From: Thermoproteota archaeon
GTDB lineage: Archaea > Korarchaeota > Korarchaeia > Korarchaeales > Korarchaeaceae
DNA: 48,115 nucleotides
Reading direction: 5' to 3'
Assembly (NCBI GenBank): GCA_027491395.1
Contig: JAOZFI010000050.1
Span: 1-48,115, forward strand
Notes under the pieces: model-generated
The model's database searches: none
What the model saw: the letters and a program-made list of their open reading frames with translations, nothing else
What the model was told of the DNA's origin: nothing
Position numbers and translations under genes: made by a program
Shown: one piece after another, positions 1 through 8,408 of the stretch
Position numbering within the stretch: the stretch's first letter is position 1
How the letters are laid out: the number at the start of each line of letters is the position of its first letter

Positions 1-30
1 CCCTTCGCACGGGATCGGTCGAAGCTGGTC

Positions 31-354
31 TCACTCCACTTCTATCTGTTCCTCAGGTATCCCCCACTTCTCCTTCAGTAGCTTGGCCACCTTGTACCTA
101 TGGTCCCCCTGCAGCAGCACGTATCCATCCTTGTAGGTGCCGCCGCACGCCAGTATTCGCTTCATTTCCTTCAGGAAAGATTTCATGGTCTCCTTGGAGA
201 AAGGTAGGTTCTCGATTATGGTGACGTCCCTTCCCCTCCTTCTCTCAGTCCTTATTCTCACGGGCCTGAGTTCCTTCTCAACTTCCTCCCAAGAGAAAAG
301 CTCGATCGGGAGGCCTGTTACCGGATCCCTCAATCTCTCGTCGAACGCAACCAT
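31..354 (-). CDS. Translation initiation factor aIF1 (SUI1 family)
   Basis: This 107-residue protein is the archaeal counterpart of eIF1. It binds the small ribosomal subunit near the P site and keeps start-codon selection accurate. The SUI1 core spans about residues 30-107: a basic stretch (RIRTERRRGRDVTIIENL), the family signature ACGGTYKDG, then LQGDHRYKVAKLL. The length is right for a complete archaeal SUI1 protein. The ATG at 354 lies about 25-35 nt downstream of a TATA-like TTTTTATATATC on the same strand, so the mRNA probably has little or no leader. The hypothetical gene at 437-868 lies upstream on the same strand, but the promoter between them suggests separate transcription. Family assignment is firm; function is inferred from the family. 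Confidence 0.93.
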   Translation of the reverse strand: MVAFDERLRDPVTGLPIELFSWEEVEKELRPVRIRTERRRGRDVTIIENLPFSKETMKSFLKEMKRILACGGTYKDGYVLLQGDHRYKVAKLLKEKWGIPEEQIEVE

Positions 355-378
355 TCCAAGCTATTCCGTCGCTGGGTG

Positions 379-389
379 ATATATAAAAA
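379..389 (-). promoter_or_regulatory. TATA box of the aIF1 gene
   Basis: On the minus strand this reads GTTTTTATATATC. It is centred about 30 nt upstream of the ATG at 354, which puts the expected transcription start within a few bases of the start codon. Inferred from sequence only. Confidence 0.5.
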
Positions 390-436
390 CATATGGTCGG
401 GGTGGGAAGGTCCTCCCTGATTCGAGAATTGCCGGA

Positions 437-868
437 TCAGAAGAGACCAACAATGTTGCTGGCGGAGTCCATCCACCACCTGTTATACTCATCCCTCTTC
501 CTCTCTAACTCCTCATCCGAGTAGAAGGCGAACCTCACATCGGCAGATGACCTGAAGATCTCTAGGGTCTTGAGTTCCCCAACGTCCCAAACCAATCCAG
601 AGACTTGGGTCTTGAGCCAGTCTAGGGGGTTCTCCCCTTGGGGGGCGAGCTTGGAGGGCCAGTCCACCCTCCCCCTGAACTTGAGGTGGTATCTTCCATC
701 CTCTGTCTTCACTCCCTCAACCATGAATCCATCTAAATCCAGATCCAGCTTTCCCTCCTTTACTTCCTCTATAGATGCACCTAATCTCTCTAAAAAGGAC
801 CTAAGCTGATCTTCATCCTTGAATACGAGCTCCCCCTCTACTTCAACCTCTGAACTCATGCTGATCAC
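437..868 (-). CDS. Hypothetical protein, 143 residues
   Basis: I do not recognise a family. The protein is acidic and soluble with no signal peptide or membrane segment. An alternating acidic/hydrophobic N-terminal half (VEVEGELVFKDEDQLRSFLERLG) suggests an alpha/beta fold, and a Trp-rich C-terminal part contains EYNRWWMD. The first in-frame start is GTG at 868; an ATG three codons later (859) is equally plausible and neither has a clear Shine-Dalgarno. It lies between the prenyltransferase gene (39 nt upstream on the same strand) and aIF1. Good codon structure and no competing ORF make it a likely real gene. Confidence 0.7.
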   Translation of the reverse strand: MISMSSEVEVEGELVFKDEDQLRSFLERLGASIEEVKEGKLDLDLDGFMVEGVKTEDGRYHLKFRGRVDWPSKLAPQGENPLDWLKTQVSGLVWDVGELKTLEIFRSSADVRFAFYSDEELERKRDEYNRWWMDSASNIVGLF

Positions 869-907
869 GGCCTATGGAGGAATAAAAGGTTTGAGGATCC
901 CTAGAAA

Positions 908-1819
908 TTACAGGAGGATCCTGAACAAGCCATCAACGGCGATACCTAGGAACGCCATGCCCTCAACAGGGCTGGCTGTTTTGTACATTCTCTTGGCCCC
1001 CTCTATCACCGGGTTCTTGGCATAGAGGATGGACCTGTACAGGAGCAGTAGGGTGGAGGGCAGGGAAATTATCAGGAAGGCCGGACTGAACGGTCCCACT
1101 ATGAAGAGAGCCAGTTCGCTGGCCAACATGACGACCACTGATGCCACGATGATTTTAGCCGTCCTCTCTACTCCTACCACGACCGGGAGCATGGGAACTC
1201 CGGCTGCCCGGTAGTCCTCAACGTGATAGATGGCAATGTACCATATATGTGCCGGGATCCAAGTCATGGTGATCAGGGCTATGAGTAAAGCCGGAAGCTC
1301 CAGCATTCCTCTAGCTGCAGTCCAACCAGCTAGAGAGGGAGCGGCACCGGCTACTCCACCGAATACTATGGATAGGGGCGTCCTCCTTTTGGTCCAGAGG
1401 GTGTACACGATGAGATCGAACACGACCCCTAGGGAGGTGGAGAAGGCTGTCCAGATGTTGATCAGATACGCAACGGCCACTCCGAGCAGGAACAGGAGTA
1501 CGCCGAAGGACAGTGCTTCGCCCCTGCTGACCCTACCAGCCGGGATGGGTCGCTGCTTGGTCCTCCCCATCATGGAGTCTATGTCCGCATCCAAGGCCAT
1601 GTTCACAGCCGTCGTCCCGGAGATCGATAGGACCATGGCGGCCGTGAGAAGCGTGAGTATATCTAGTCTGTAGCCTCCAGCACCTATGTAAGTGAACACG
1701 GAGGTCAGCAACAAGAGAAACGTCTGTTTGGGCTTGGTCAGGCATACATAGTCGGAGATCCTGCTGGATAGCTTGGATACGGCCCTAGCTTCCATACCGG
1801 AAGGTTGTGAAATGCCCAC
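908..1819 (-). CDS. ctaB: Protoheme IX farnesyltransferase (heme O synthase), UbiA family
   Basis: An integral membrane prenyltransferase that would attach a farnesyl-type tail to protoheme to make heme O, the precursor of heme A/O cofactors of terminal oxidases. The first Asp-rich motif NMALDADIDSMMGRTKQRP (about residues 72-90) is the diagnostic heme O synthase form. A second conserved block is PAHIWYIAIYHVEDY followed by AAGVPMLPVV. About nine hydrophobic segments and 303 residues fit the family. The start is the GTG at 1819; an ATG at 1795 would lose eight residues before the first conserved block. No oxidase genes are nearby, but the window's cytochrome c maturation genes also handle heme. 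Assignment over other UbiA enzymes rests on the Asp-rich motif and the HIW block. Confidence 0.88.
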   Translation of the reverse strand: MGISQPSGMEARAVSKLSSRISDYVCLTKPKQTFLLLLTSVFTYIGAGGYRLDILTLLTAAMVLSISGTTAVNMALDADIDSMMGRTKQRPIPAGRVSRGEALSFGVLLFLLGVAVAYLINIWTAFSTSLGVVFDLIVYTLWTKRRTPLSIVFGGVAGAAPSLAGWTAARGMLELPALLIALITMTWIPAHIWYIAIYHVEDYRAAGVPMLPVVVGVERTAKIIVASVVVMLASELALFIVGPFSPAFLIISLPSTLLLLYRSILYAKNPVIEGAKRMYKTASPVEGMAFLGIAVDGLFRILL

Positions 1820-1912
1820 CTAATAACTTTGTGAATTAGGTTGCATTACCCAATCCCGTCAAGAAAGGACCGTAGAGTGGACACAAACTAGAGGAAGTAT
1901 TAGGGAGAGGGG

Positions 1913-3007
1913 TCAGGGCCTGAAGGCGTAGAGTTTCTCCACCTCTCTGGTCACAGGCTCTCCCTCAACTATCTCGTTATCTACGCTCACTACTATTCCA
2001 CCAAACGGTATCGCAGGATTCACATACTCTACCGTGAACCCGGATACGGCCATTTTCCAGTCTGGATACTTCAGCGCGTACTTTATGACCAGAGTGCCCT
2101 TCACGTACCTCTTCCCTACAGGATGGACGATAGATCTAGGAATATCCTTACCCCCGATCCTCCAAGTGGTCCTGTTATCCACTGACTCCATCTTGAATGC
2201 AATAAAGACTAAGGGCTCTTTAGGGTTGGCTCTCCCTGGCTCAGGACATTTCTCGATACTCACATTAACTTTGTCGTCTATGAATTGGACGGTTCTGCAA
2301 AAGTGAGGCCTTCCCAAGTGATCGAGCAGGTTGATCTCCACTGTGGTGTAGTTGACGCCCAAGTACATGTAGGTCCTCGTCCTAGTCACATTATAGAGGG
2401 TAGTTCCGTTCTCCTCGATCTGACCTAAAACCCTCCACTCATCCGTCCCCCAAGGGATGGGCTGGTATATCCTCTTCTCTTTGTTGTAGTTATACCTCTC
2501 GACGTAGTATATAGCAAAAGAGCCATTGCTAAGAGCGATCTCATAGCCAGCCTTAATCCATAAGCGAGTTATCCCTAGGAGGGTTCGGTCCTTGAAGAAG
2601 AAGGCCGAGGCCTCAAGGGTCTCTCTCCTAGTGTGACCGGCGAGAACGACGATGTCCCTCCCACCTTTAAAGACGGACACTAAGAATGTCCTAGGTTCCT
2701 GTATGAGGGCAGTCGCGTTCTGCGGGGGTATATAGCTGGAGGAGATGTTTCCGACTCCATCGTACGCCTTGGGACCGCCGAGGATCAGGATGACCTCGTA
2801 GTTCTTCAATGCCTCTTTGAAGTCGCTGGGCCCCATTATCTCGTATTCCATGCTCGAGTTGGTGAGTATCTCCCCTATGAACTGGGCGGTGGGCATATCG
2901 GCATCGTTGCTGATAATAGCCACCTTTGGGGCCTTCCCACCGACCGCTTGGTTGAAGGCCATTGGCAGCACAAGCAGAGCGATTAGAGTGGCGACTGCGT
3001 ATCTCAT
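1913..3007 (-). CDS. Secreted protein with S-layer-like N-terminal domain
   Basis: A signal peptide (about residues 1-24) precedes a domain of about 120 residues with VAIISNDADMPTA, VILILGGPKAYDGVG and DIVVLAGHTRRETLEASAFF. This resembles the Rossmann-like segment of Methanococcus/Thermococcus S-layer proteins, where a GG-P loop and a final VLVAG-REGT-A strand-helix recur. The rest (to residue 364) is beta-rich with several N-x-S/T glycosylation sequons and no C-terminal membrane anchor. The N-terminal domain is clearly paralogous to the whole protein encoded at 21186-21692. The ATG at 3007 has a good Shine-Dalgarno (GGGAGGT, six nt away). The gene follows sufB by 47 nt but has its own RBS and probably its own promoter. 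Surface localisation is inferred. Confidence 0.7.
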   Translation of the reverse strand: MRYAVATLIALLVLPMAFNQAVGGKAPKVAIISNDADMPTAQFIGEILTNSSMEYEIMGPSDFKEALKNYEVILILGGPKAYDGVGNISSSYIPPQNATALIQEPRTFLVSVFKGGRDIVVLAGHTRRETLEASAFFFKDRTLLGITRLWIKAGYEIALSNGSFAIYYVERYNYNKEKRIYQPIPWGTDEWRVLGQIEENGTTLYNVTRTRTYMYLGVNYTTVEINLLDHLGRPHFCRTVQFIDDKVNVSIEKCPEPGRANPKEPLVFIAFKMESVDNRTTWRIGGKDIPRSIVHPVGKRYVKGTLVIKYALKYPDWKMAVSGFTVEYVNPAIPFGGIVVSVDNEIVEGEPVTREVEKLYAFRP

Positions 3008-3054
3008 CCCGCAACCTCCCTACCTCGACTTAAAGAGTTTTACGCGTCGCTTGG

Positions 3055-4371
3055 CTACATCCCCTTTATGCTCAGCTCGATGAGCTTCTTTATCTCGTTG
3101 GCGTACTCGAACGGTATGTCCCTCACCACGGGTTCGAAGAATCCCAGCACTATCATGGTGATGGCTTCTTCCTCGCTGAGCCCCCTGCTCATCAGATAGA
3201 AGAGCTTGTCCTCCGCCACCTTCCCCACGTAGGCCTCGTGGCCCAGTTCGGAGTCTATTTCATCGCTCCTCAACGCCGGTATAGTCTCGCTCGAGGCTTC
3301 CGGTGACAGGAGCAGGGAGTCGCATTGAACAAATCCGCTGGATCCTTTGGCGCCCTGAACGATCTCCACCTTCCCGTAGAAGTTGGTGGAGCCCCTGTCC
3401 TTAGCCACGCTTTTACTAATGACCTGACTCTTGGTGTTTGGAGCCAAATGCCTTATCACCACACCAGCATCGTGCCTCTCCTCCCCCTTTACGAAGGAGA
3501 GACCGACGTTCCTAGCTGAGGATCCCTCTCCCCTCAAGTGTATGACCGGCCTTACTGCAGTGTGCTTGCTCCCCATCAGCGACTCAACCCACTCTATCTT
3601 CGCACGGCTCATGGCAACGCCCCTCTTGGTGGGGAGGTTGATCACATGATTCGCCCAGTTCTGCATGGTCGTTATCCTCACCTCTGCGCCGGGATAGGCC
3701 CAGACCTCAGTGACGCCGTAATGCAGGGCCTCCCTTATGTAGGAGGGAGCGGAGCACCCCTCGATGTAGTGAACCTTGGCTCCCTCCTCAGCCACGACAA
3801 TTGTGTGATCGGCCTGAGCGATGGGAAGGGATCTCATCACGAAGAGGGCGCTTACGGGAAACGGGACCTCAACTCCCTCGGGCACGTATATGAAGGTGCC
3901 ACCCGCCCAGAGGGCGTAGTGTAAGGCCAGTATCCTGTTCTCCTCAGGGCCAGCCAGTCTGGCGAAGTAACTCCTCACCAGATCCTCGTGCTCCCTTATG
4001 GCCCTGTCTATGGGCATGGCTATAACACCGAGGGACTTTAGCTGATCGGAGAAAGTCTGGTACACGATGGAGGAGTCCACCTGAACCTGCATCCCCGCCA
4101 ACATCTCCATTTCCTCCTCTGGTATGCCCAGAGCCTCCAGAGTCTCCCTGATCTCCTGAGGCAGCTCCTCCAGCTTCTCCGCCTTCTCCGCCGGGGAGAA
4201 GTATTCCAAGGACTCGAAGTCCACCTTCACGTGTCTAGCGTGTTCAGGCATGTCTAGCTTGAAGAAGAGCCTCGCTGACCTCTCCCTCATCTCCCTCAGC
4301 CAGTCGGGCTCCCCCAGCTCCTTGGATATCTGCCTAGCCTTACTTACTAGAAACTCCTCCGTCAGGCTCAC
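3055..4371 (-). CDS. sufB: Fe-S cluster assembly protein SufB
   Basis: A 438-residue scaffold subunit of the SUF system, a right-handed beta-helix protein that builds Fe-S clusters with the ATPase SufC. The segment VHYIEGCSAPSYIREALHYG holds the conserved Cys of the SufB core. The C-terminal block DSELGHEAYVGKVAEDKLFY plus SRGLSEEEA is typical of the SufB/SufD C-terminus. The start is the GTG at 4371, which overlaps the sufC stop by four nt (GTGA), so the two are translationally coupled. No sufD is adjacent, so SufB may form a homodimer or use a partner elsewhere. Family identity is firm. Confidence 0.95.
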   Translation of the reverse strand: MSLTEEFLVSKARQISKELGEPDWLREMRERSARLFFKLDMPEHARHVKVDFESLEYFSPAEKAEKLEELPQEIRETLEALGIPEEEMEMLAGMQVQVDSSIVYQTFSDQLKSLGVIAMPIDRAIREHEDLVRSYFARLAGPEENRILALHYALWAGGTFIYVPEGVEVPFPVSALFVMRSLPIAQADHTIVVAEEGAKVHYIEGCSAPSYIREALHYGVTEVWAYPGAEVRITTMQNWANHVINLPTKRGVAMSRAKIEWVESLMGSKHTAVRPVIHLRGEGSSARNVGLSFVKGEERHDAGVVIRHLAPNTKSQVISKSVAKDRGSTNFYGKVEIVQGAKGSSGFVQCDSLLLSPEASSETIPALRSDEIDSELGHEAYVGKVAEDKLFYLMSRGLSEEEAITMIVLGFFEPVVRDIPFEYANEIKKLIELSIKGM

Positions 4372-5117
4372 CTAATCACCACCTCGAACCCGCTCTCCTG
4401 GATCCTCTCAAAGAGGTCGCCTCCGCCGCTGGCCACGATCCTGCCGTCGTACATCACATGGACTCTGTCCACCTTCAAGTGCCTGTACAGTCCTCCCGTG
4501 TGGGTTATGAGCAAGAGGGTGATGCCCTCCTGTAGTGCCCTATAGAGCAGCCTTCCAATGACGTTCAGGGAGTCCACATCAACCCCCGAGTCAGGCTCGT
4601 CCAGTATGGCGAGCTTGGGCCTGAGGGCAAACATCTGCAGGATCTCGAACTTCTTCTTCTCCCCTCCAGAGAAGCCCACGTTTATCTCCCTATCCAAGAA
4701 TTCCTCATTGAATCCAAGGGCCTCCAAGTATGGTCCGAGCTTCTCTATCACGAACTCAACCATATGCTCCCTCAGCGGGGTTAAGGGCTTTTCTCCAGTT
4801 CTCTTCTCGATGAGCTTCGCCAGGTAATCGACCATTTTTAGACCCTCTATCTCCACGGGATTCTGAAAAGCTAGAAAGATACCTCTCTTAGCTCTCTCGT
4901 CTGGAGGGAGTGATGTGATGTCCCTACCCTCGAAGAGGATCTTCCCTCCCACCACCTCGTAGGCCGGATGGCCCGCCACAGCGAGGGCTAAGGTGGACTT
5001 CCCGGACCCATTGGGGCCAATGATCAGATGAACCTGTCCCCCTTGAACCTCCAGATCAGCCCCCTTGATTATCTCCCTGTCCTCCACGCGGACCCTGAGC
5101 CCTTCAAGTCTCAGCAT
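4368..5117 (-). CDS. sufC: Fe-S cluster assembly ATPase SufC
   Basis: An ABC-type ATPase that powers SufB-based cluster assembly in the cytoplasm. Walker A is GPNGSGKS (residues 34-41), the signature is FSGGEKKK (about 148-155) and Walker B is LAILDEPDSG (about 168-177), all in the SufC-specific form; the switch His lies in LLLITHTGG. At 249 residues it is normal for SufC. The ATG at 5117 has an upstream AAGGTG. It is the first gene of the sufC-sufB operon, and an A/T-rich box at 5151-5160 may be its TATA element. Confidence 0.95.
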   Translation of the reverse strand: MLRLEGLRVRVEDREIIKGADLEVQGGQVHLIIGPNGSGKSTLALAVAGHPAYEVVGGKILFEGRDITSLPPDERAKRGIFLAFQNPVEIEGLKMVDYLAKLIEKRTGEKPLTPLREHMVEFVIEKLGPYLEALGFNEEFLDREINVGFSGGEKKKFEILQMFALRPKLAILDEPDSGVDVDSLNVIGRLLYRALQEGITLLLITHTGGLYRHLKVDRVHVMYDGRIVASGGGDLFERIQESGFEVVIR

Positions 5118-5193
5118 TTTGGAACACCTTCCCGACTAACTGAAGGCGACTTATTTTACCTTCACCTATAGAACTATCGTTATGGATTCAACA

Positions 5194-5200
5194 TTATAAA
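5194..5200 (+). promoter_or_regulatory. TATA box upstream of the secreted propeller-like gene
   Basis: TTATAAA centred about 25 nt before the ATG at 5222. No Shine-Dalgarno intervenes, so a leaderless transcript is the simplest reading. Confidence 0.5.
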
Positions 5201-5221
5201 GTTACGCAGACTGAGGACGCG

Positions 5222-6529
5222 ATGAAGGGCTTCCCCCTCCTGTTGCTCCTAGCTGCGTTCACCATCTTGCCGATGTTGCACGGCGATGCTCTACCCCTGA
5301 TAGAGGTGTGGATCGAGGACGCCTCTGCCAAACAGGTCGCGATATCCAGCGAACTGATGGCATATCTTAGTGAGAACGGAACTCTCGTGATCACAAGCGA
5401 TCGTGGAAGGCTGGCGATAAGGGTGGGCGAGGGGAAGCTCGTAGCCGGGAGGGATGTGTTCCTTCAGGAAGGGAATGCTCTATACCTAGTCACCGCTAAG
5501 GGCCTCGAGAGAATAATTGGATGCAAGAGATGCTCCTTCTATCCCTATTCCAAGGATAAGATCGCTATAGTGGATTCTAAGGGCCTGCTGCTGATCTCGG
5601 GTGGGGAGAAGAGGAGGCTAAGAGTGAGAGGCACGGTAAGATGGTCCGACGATGGCTCAAGACTCTCGGTAATACCCGGCGATGAGCTCCTCGTCGTGAA
5701 CGCCTCCGGCTCTATAGTATGGAGAAAGGACATGAACACCCAGCTCTTCGATGCCGAGCCGGATGATCTCACTTATGTGTGTATGAAGGGATGCGAGGTG
5801 TACGCGATAAACGACAAGTCCTTCGTGGCTTGGACCAACAAGCTATGCAAGTGCTGCATCCCCGGCAAGCTCGACAGGTCCGGTGATTACATCTTCGTGC
5901 TGATCCAAGGGAAGGAGCTGGCAGTACTGAACGCGAGGAACGGGAGGAGGATTCAGTCCCTGAGCATGGAGGGGTACGAGATAGATGCCATTCCGGGGAT
6001 CGTCGCTGTCAGGGATGGAGACGGGAGGATACATGTGGTGGTGGATGCCAGCAGGGTGCATATCAAGGGGGAGAGCGGTGGTGTGCTGATCAGCTGGGAT
6101 GTCCCCAGCTGGCTGAAGTCCGGAGAGCTCACGGTGGAACACCCCCAAGGCAGGACAGCCATCCCAGTCGGCTCTGACAGCTTTGTGCCGATCCCCGTGG
6201 AGGGAGACGTCAACGTGACCTTGAGGGGTTTCTCTGGAGAGGTCTCCCTTATCGTGGAAGTGAGACCGCTAAACGTGACCGCTACGCCCTTCGGAGATAT
6301 TCGCATCTCCGGAGACGGGGTCTTCGAGGTTGAGGTCGATGGTAGGAGGTACGTTCCCCCTGTCCGGGTGGATACCGGGTGGCTTCCCACATACACTCTA
6401 AGGATTTACAACCACGGCGTTTTGTTGGCCGAGAGCACCTCGATTAACGCGAGATTCTTGGTTATGATGCTTGTAACCTCAATAATGATTATAGCTCTAC
6501 TCTTCTGGAGAGTTCGCTCTAGATCCTGA
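5222..6529 (+). CDS. Secreted membrane-anchored protein, beta-propeller-like
   Basis: A signal peptide (about residues 1-24) and a C-terminal membrane segment (about 412-430, followed by RVRSRS) place a 390-residue domain outside the cell. The middle repeats short beta blades with patterns such as SDDGSRLSVIPGDELLVVNASGSIVW, which looks like a PQQ/WD-type propeller. I cannot assign a named family. Two Cys clusters stand out, CKRC (near residue 102) and CKCC (near 207), suggesting disulfides or metal binding. The last 120 residues are Ig-like beta strands. The ATG at 5222 follows a TATA box by about 25 nt. It is monocistronic, between the SUF operon (divergent) and the SDR gene. Confidence 0.7.
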   Translation: MKGFPLLLLLAAFTILPMLHGDALPLIEVWIEDASAKQVAISSELMAYLSENGTLVITSDRGRLAIRVGEGKLVAGRDVFLQEGNALYLVTAKGLERIIGCKRCSFYPYSKDKIAIVDSKGLLLISGGEKRRLRVRGTVRWSDDGSRLSVIPGDELLVVNASGSIVWRKDMNTQLFDAEPDDLTYVCMKGCEVYAINDKSFVAWTNKLCKCCIPGKLDRSGDYIFVLIQGKELAVLNARNGRRIQSLSMEGYEIDAIPGIVAVRDGDGRIHVVVDASRVHIKGESGGVLISWDVPSWLKSGELTVEHPQGRTAIPVGSDSFVPIPVEGDVNVTLRGFSGEVSLIVEVRPLNVTATPFGDIRISGDGVFEVEVDGRRYVPPVRVDTGWLPTYTLRIYNHGVLLAESTSINARFLVMMLVTSIMIIALLFWRVRSRS

Positions 6530-6555
6530 GATTCAAGGGAGATCTCCTACTACTC

Positions 6556-6566
6556 TTTATTTTTAT
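6556..6566 (+). promoter_or_regulatory. TATA box of the SDR gene
   Basis: TTTATTTTTAT, centred about 23 nt upstream of the ATG at 6584, with no Shine-Dalgarno between. It probably drives a leaderless SDR/M42 transcript. Confidence 0.45.
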
Positions 6567-6583
6567 CCCGCCCTCCATGGCCT

Positions 6584-7363
6584 ATGGAACTGGGATTGGC
6601 CGATAAGCTGGCTGTTGTAACTGGAGGAAGCTCTGGCCTAGGTAAGGCTGCCGCTGTATCTCTACTCAAGGAGGGCGCAAGAGTCCTGATTGCTTCAAGA
6701 ACGGAGGAGAGGTTAAGGAGAGCTATGGGCGATCTATCTAGCCTAGGAGAGGTGCAGGCCTTGAGGACCGACCTGACAAAACCGGATGACATAGAGTCCC
6801 TCTTCAGGAGATCCGAGGAGATGGGTGGAGCCGACATACTTGTGATCAGCTATGGAGGGCCAAGGATAGCCAGATTCCCCGAACTCAACGACAGGGATTG
6901 GTATCACGCCTACGAACTCTTGGTGATGAGTGTCGTGAGGCTCGCCCGGCTGTTCGGCTTCAGGATGAAGGAGAGGGGATGGGGCAGGATAGTTCTGGTC
7001 ACCTCAGTGGCCATCAAGGAGGTGAACATGAACATACCCTTATCCACCAGCGTGAGGCTCTCCTTAGCTGGTCTCGTCAAAGTCCTATCGAGGGAACTAG
7101 CCCCCGAAGTGAACGTTAACGCTGTAATGCCCGGTCATTTCATGACGGAGAGGCAGCAGGATCTCCTCAGATCGAGAGCAGTTGAGAGAGGCCTGTCACT
7201 CGAGGAAATGGAGGTTGAAGCGGCAAAGGAGATACCTCTGGCCAGATTTGGCAGGCCTGAGGAGCTGGGCGATGTGATCTCCTTCCTGGCGAGTGAGAGG
7301 GCGAGCTACATAACGGGCTCCCTTATACCCGTGGATGGGGGTCTGCTGTCCTGCACCCTTTAA
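6584..7363 (+). CDS. SDR family oxidoreductase, atypical (BKR-like, Tyr and Lys replaced)
   Basis: A 259-residue Rossmann protein of the short-chain dehydrogenase family. The nucleotide motif TGGSSGLG (13-20), the conserved NVNAVMPG and the C-terminal ITGSLIPVDGG are present. The catalytic YxxxK is not: the aligned segment is STSVR, so Tyr becomes Ser and Lys becomes Arg. This is the known pattern of a 3-oxoacyl-ACP-reductase-like subgroup without the standard tetrad, so loss is a subfamily feature rather than a mutation. The substrate is unknown and the activity may not be a classical reduction. It is followed by the M42 peptidase gene with a gap of about ten nt, suggesting co-transcription. 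Confidence 0.85.
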   Translation: MELGLADKLAVVTGGSSGLGKAAAVSLLKEGARVLIASRTEERLRRAMGDLSSLGEVQALRTDLTKPDDIESLFRRSEEMGGADILVISYGGPRIARFPELNDRDWYHAYELLVMSVVRLARLFGFRMKERGWGRIVLVTSVAIKEVNMNIPLSTSVRLSLAGLVKVLSRELAPEVNVNAVMPGHFMTERQQDLLRSRAVERGLSLEEMEVEAAKEIPLARFGRPEELGDVISFLASERASYITGSLIPVDGGLLSCTL

Positions 7364-7373
7364 GGTGATGAGG

Positions 7374-8408
7374 ATGTCGGAGTGGATTGATCTTTTGGAG
7401 AAACTGTCGGTTGCAGCCGGTCCCCCCGGCTTTGAGGACGAGGTTAGGGATCTCCTGATAGATGAACTCAGGGAAAGCGTCGATCAGCTGTTCACCGATC
7501 CTTTCGGGAATCTATACGCAGTGAAGAGGGGTAAGAGCGAGAGGAAGCTGATGATTGCTGCCCACATGGATGAGGTGGCTCTCATGGTCAGGTACTTGGA
7601 GCCCAATGGGTTTCTCAGGGTCACTAACTTGGGGGGACTCAATCCGGCTCAGCTCCTATCTCAGAGAGTACTCGTGCATGGAAGGAAGAAGCTCAGGGGA
7701 GTTATAGGAACACTACCCGTTCACATGGGGAAAGAGGAGCCCCCAAAGATCGAGGATCTCTACGTTGATGTGGGGGGCACCAACAGGGAGCAGCTAGAAG
7801 GACTGGGTGTCAGACCTGGAACTCCCGTGACCTTCGACGTCCCCTTCATCCACCAAGAGGACACGGGTGTGTTGATAGGGAAGGCACTGGATGACAGGCT
7901 GGGGTGCCTAGTACTGGCCGAGTCCCTAAAGGGGGTGAATGACCCGGACATGACGGTCTACGGGGTGTTCACCTCTCAAGAGGAGAGGGGGATGAGGGGA
8001 GCGACGGTCGCGGTGAACAGGGTCCAGCCGGATCTGGCATTCGTGCTCGAGGGGACTATAGCGTCCGATGTACCGGGAGTCCCAGCCCACAAGTACGTCA
8101 CCGAGCTGGGTAAGGGACCCGCCTTGAGGGTGATGGATAGGACCGTGATCGTCCAGAGGTGGCTCCTCGAGGAGATGGTATCTAGGGCTGAGGAGCTCGG
8201 CATACCCTACCAGCTGCAGCTCTCTCCGACGAGCGGGACTGACGCAGCTGCAATAAGCGTTGGGGGAAAGGGGACACCCGTCGGGATAGTATCGGTCCCA
8301 GCTAGGTATATCCACACACCCTCCAGTCTCGCTAGGGTCGAGGACGTAGAAAACACGGTAAAGCTGGTGACCGATCTGGCGGGATCACCACCGGAACCTA
8401 GATATTAA
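7374..8408 (+). CDS. M42 family metallo-aminopeptidase
   Basis: A cytosolic dinuclear-metal aminopeptidase of the TET/glutamyl aminopeptidase family, which assembles large tetrahedral particles that trim peptides. The metal and catalytic residues are all visible: AAHMDEV (His and Asp), KALDDRLGC (bridging Asp), SQEERGMRGA (catalytic and metal Glu), then Asp in ASDVPG and His in YIHTPSS. I chose the ATG at 7374 because AGGTGATG sits a few nt upstream; an ATG at 7368 is possible, while earlier starts run into the SDR gene. Length is 344 residues, normal for the family. Its 3' end overlaps the convergent gene at 8398 by 11 nt. Confidence 0.93.
   Translation: MSEWIDLLEKLSVAAGPPGFEDEVRDLLIDELRESVDQLFTDPFGNLYAVKRGKSERKLMIAAHMDEVALMVRYLEPNGFLRVTNLGGLNPAQLLSQRVLVHGRKKLRGVIGTLPVHMGKEEPPKIEDLYVDVGGTNREQLEGLGVRPGTPVTFDVPFIHQEDTGVLIGKALDDRLGCLVLAESLKGVNDPDMTVYGVFTSQEERGMRGATVAVNRVQPDLAFVLEGTIASDVPGVPAHKYVTELGKGPALRVMDRTVIVQRWLLEEMVSRAEELGIPYQLQLSPTSGTDAAAISVGGKGTPVGIVSVPARYIHTPSSLARVEDVENTVKLVTDLAGSPPEPRY

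Noticed and set aside
7361-7380. GTGATGA resembling box C between the SDR and M42 genes
   Set aside because: It is the Shine-Dalgarno region of the peptidase gene; no box D or terminal stem follows at a suitable distance.
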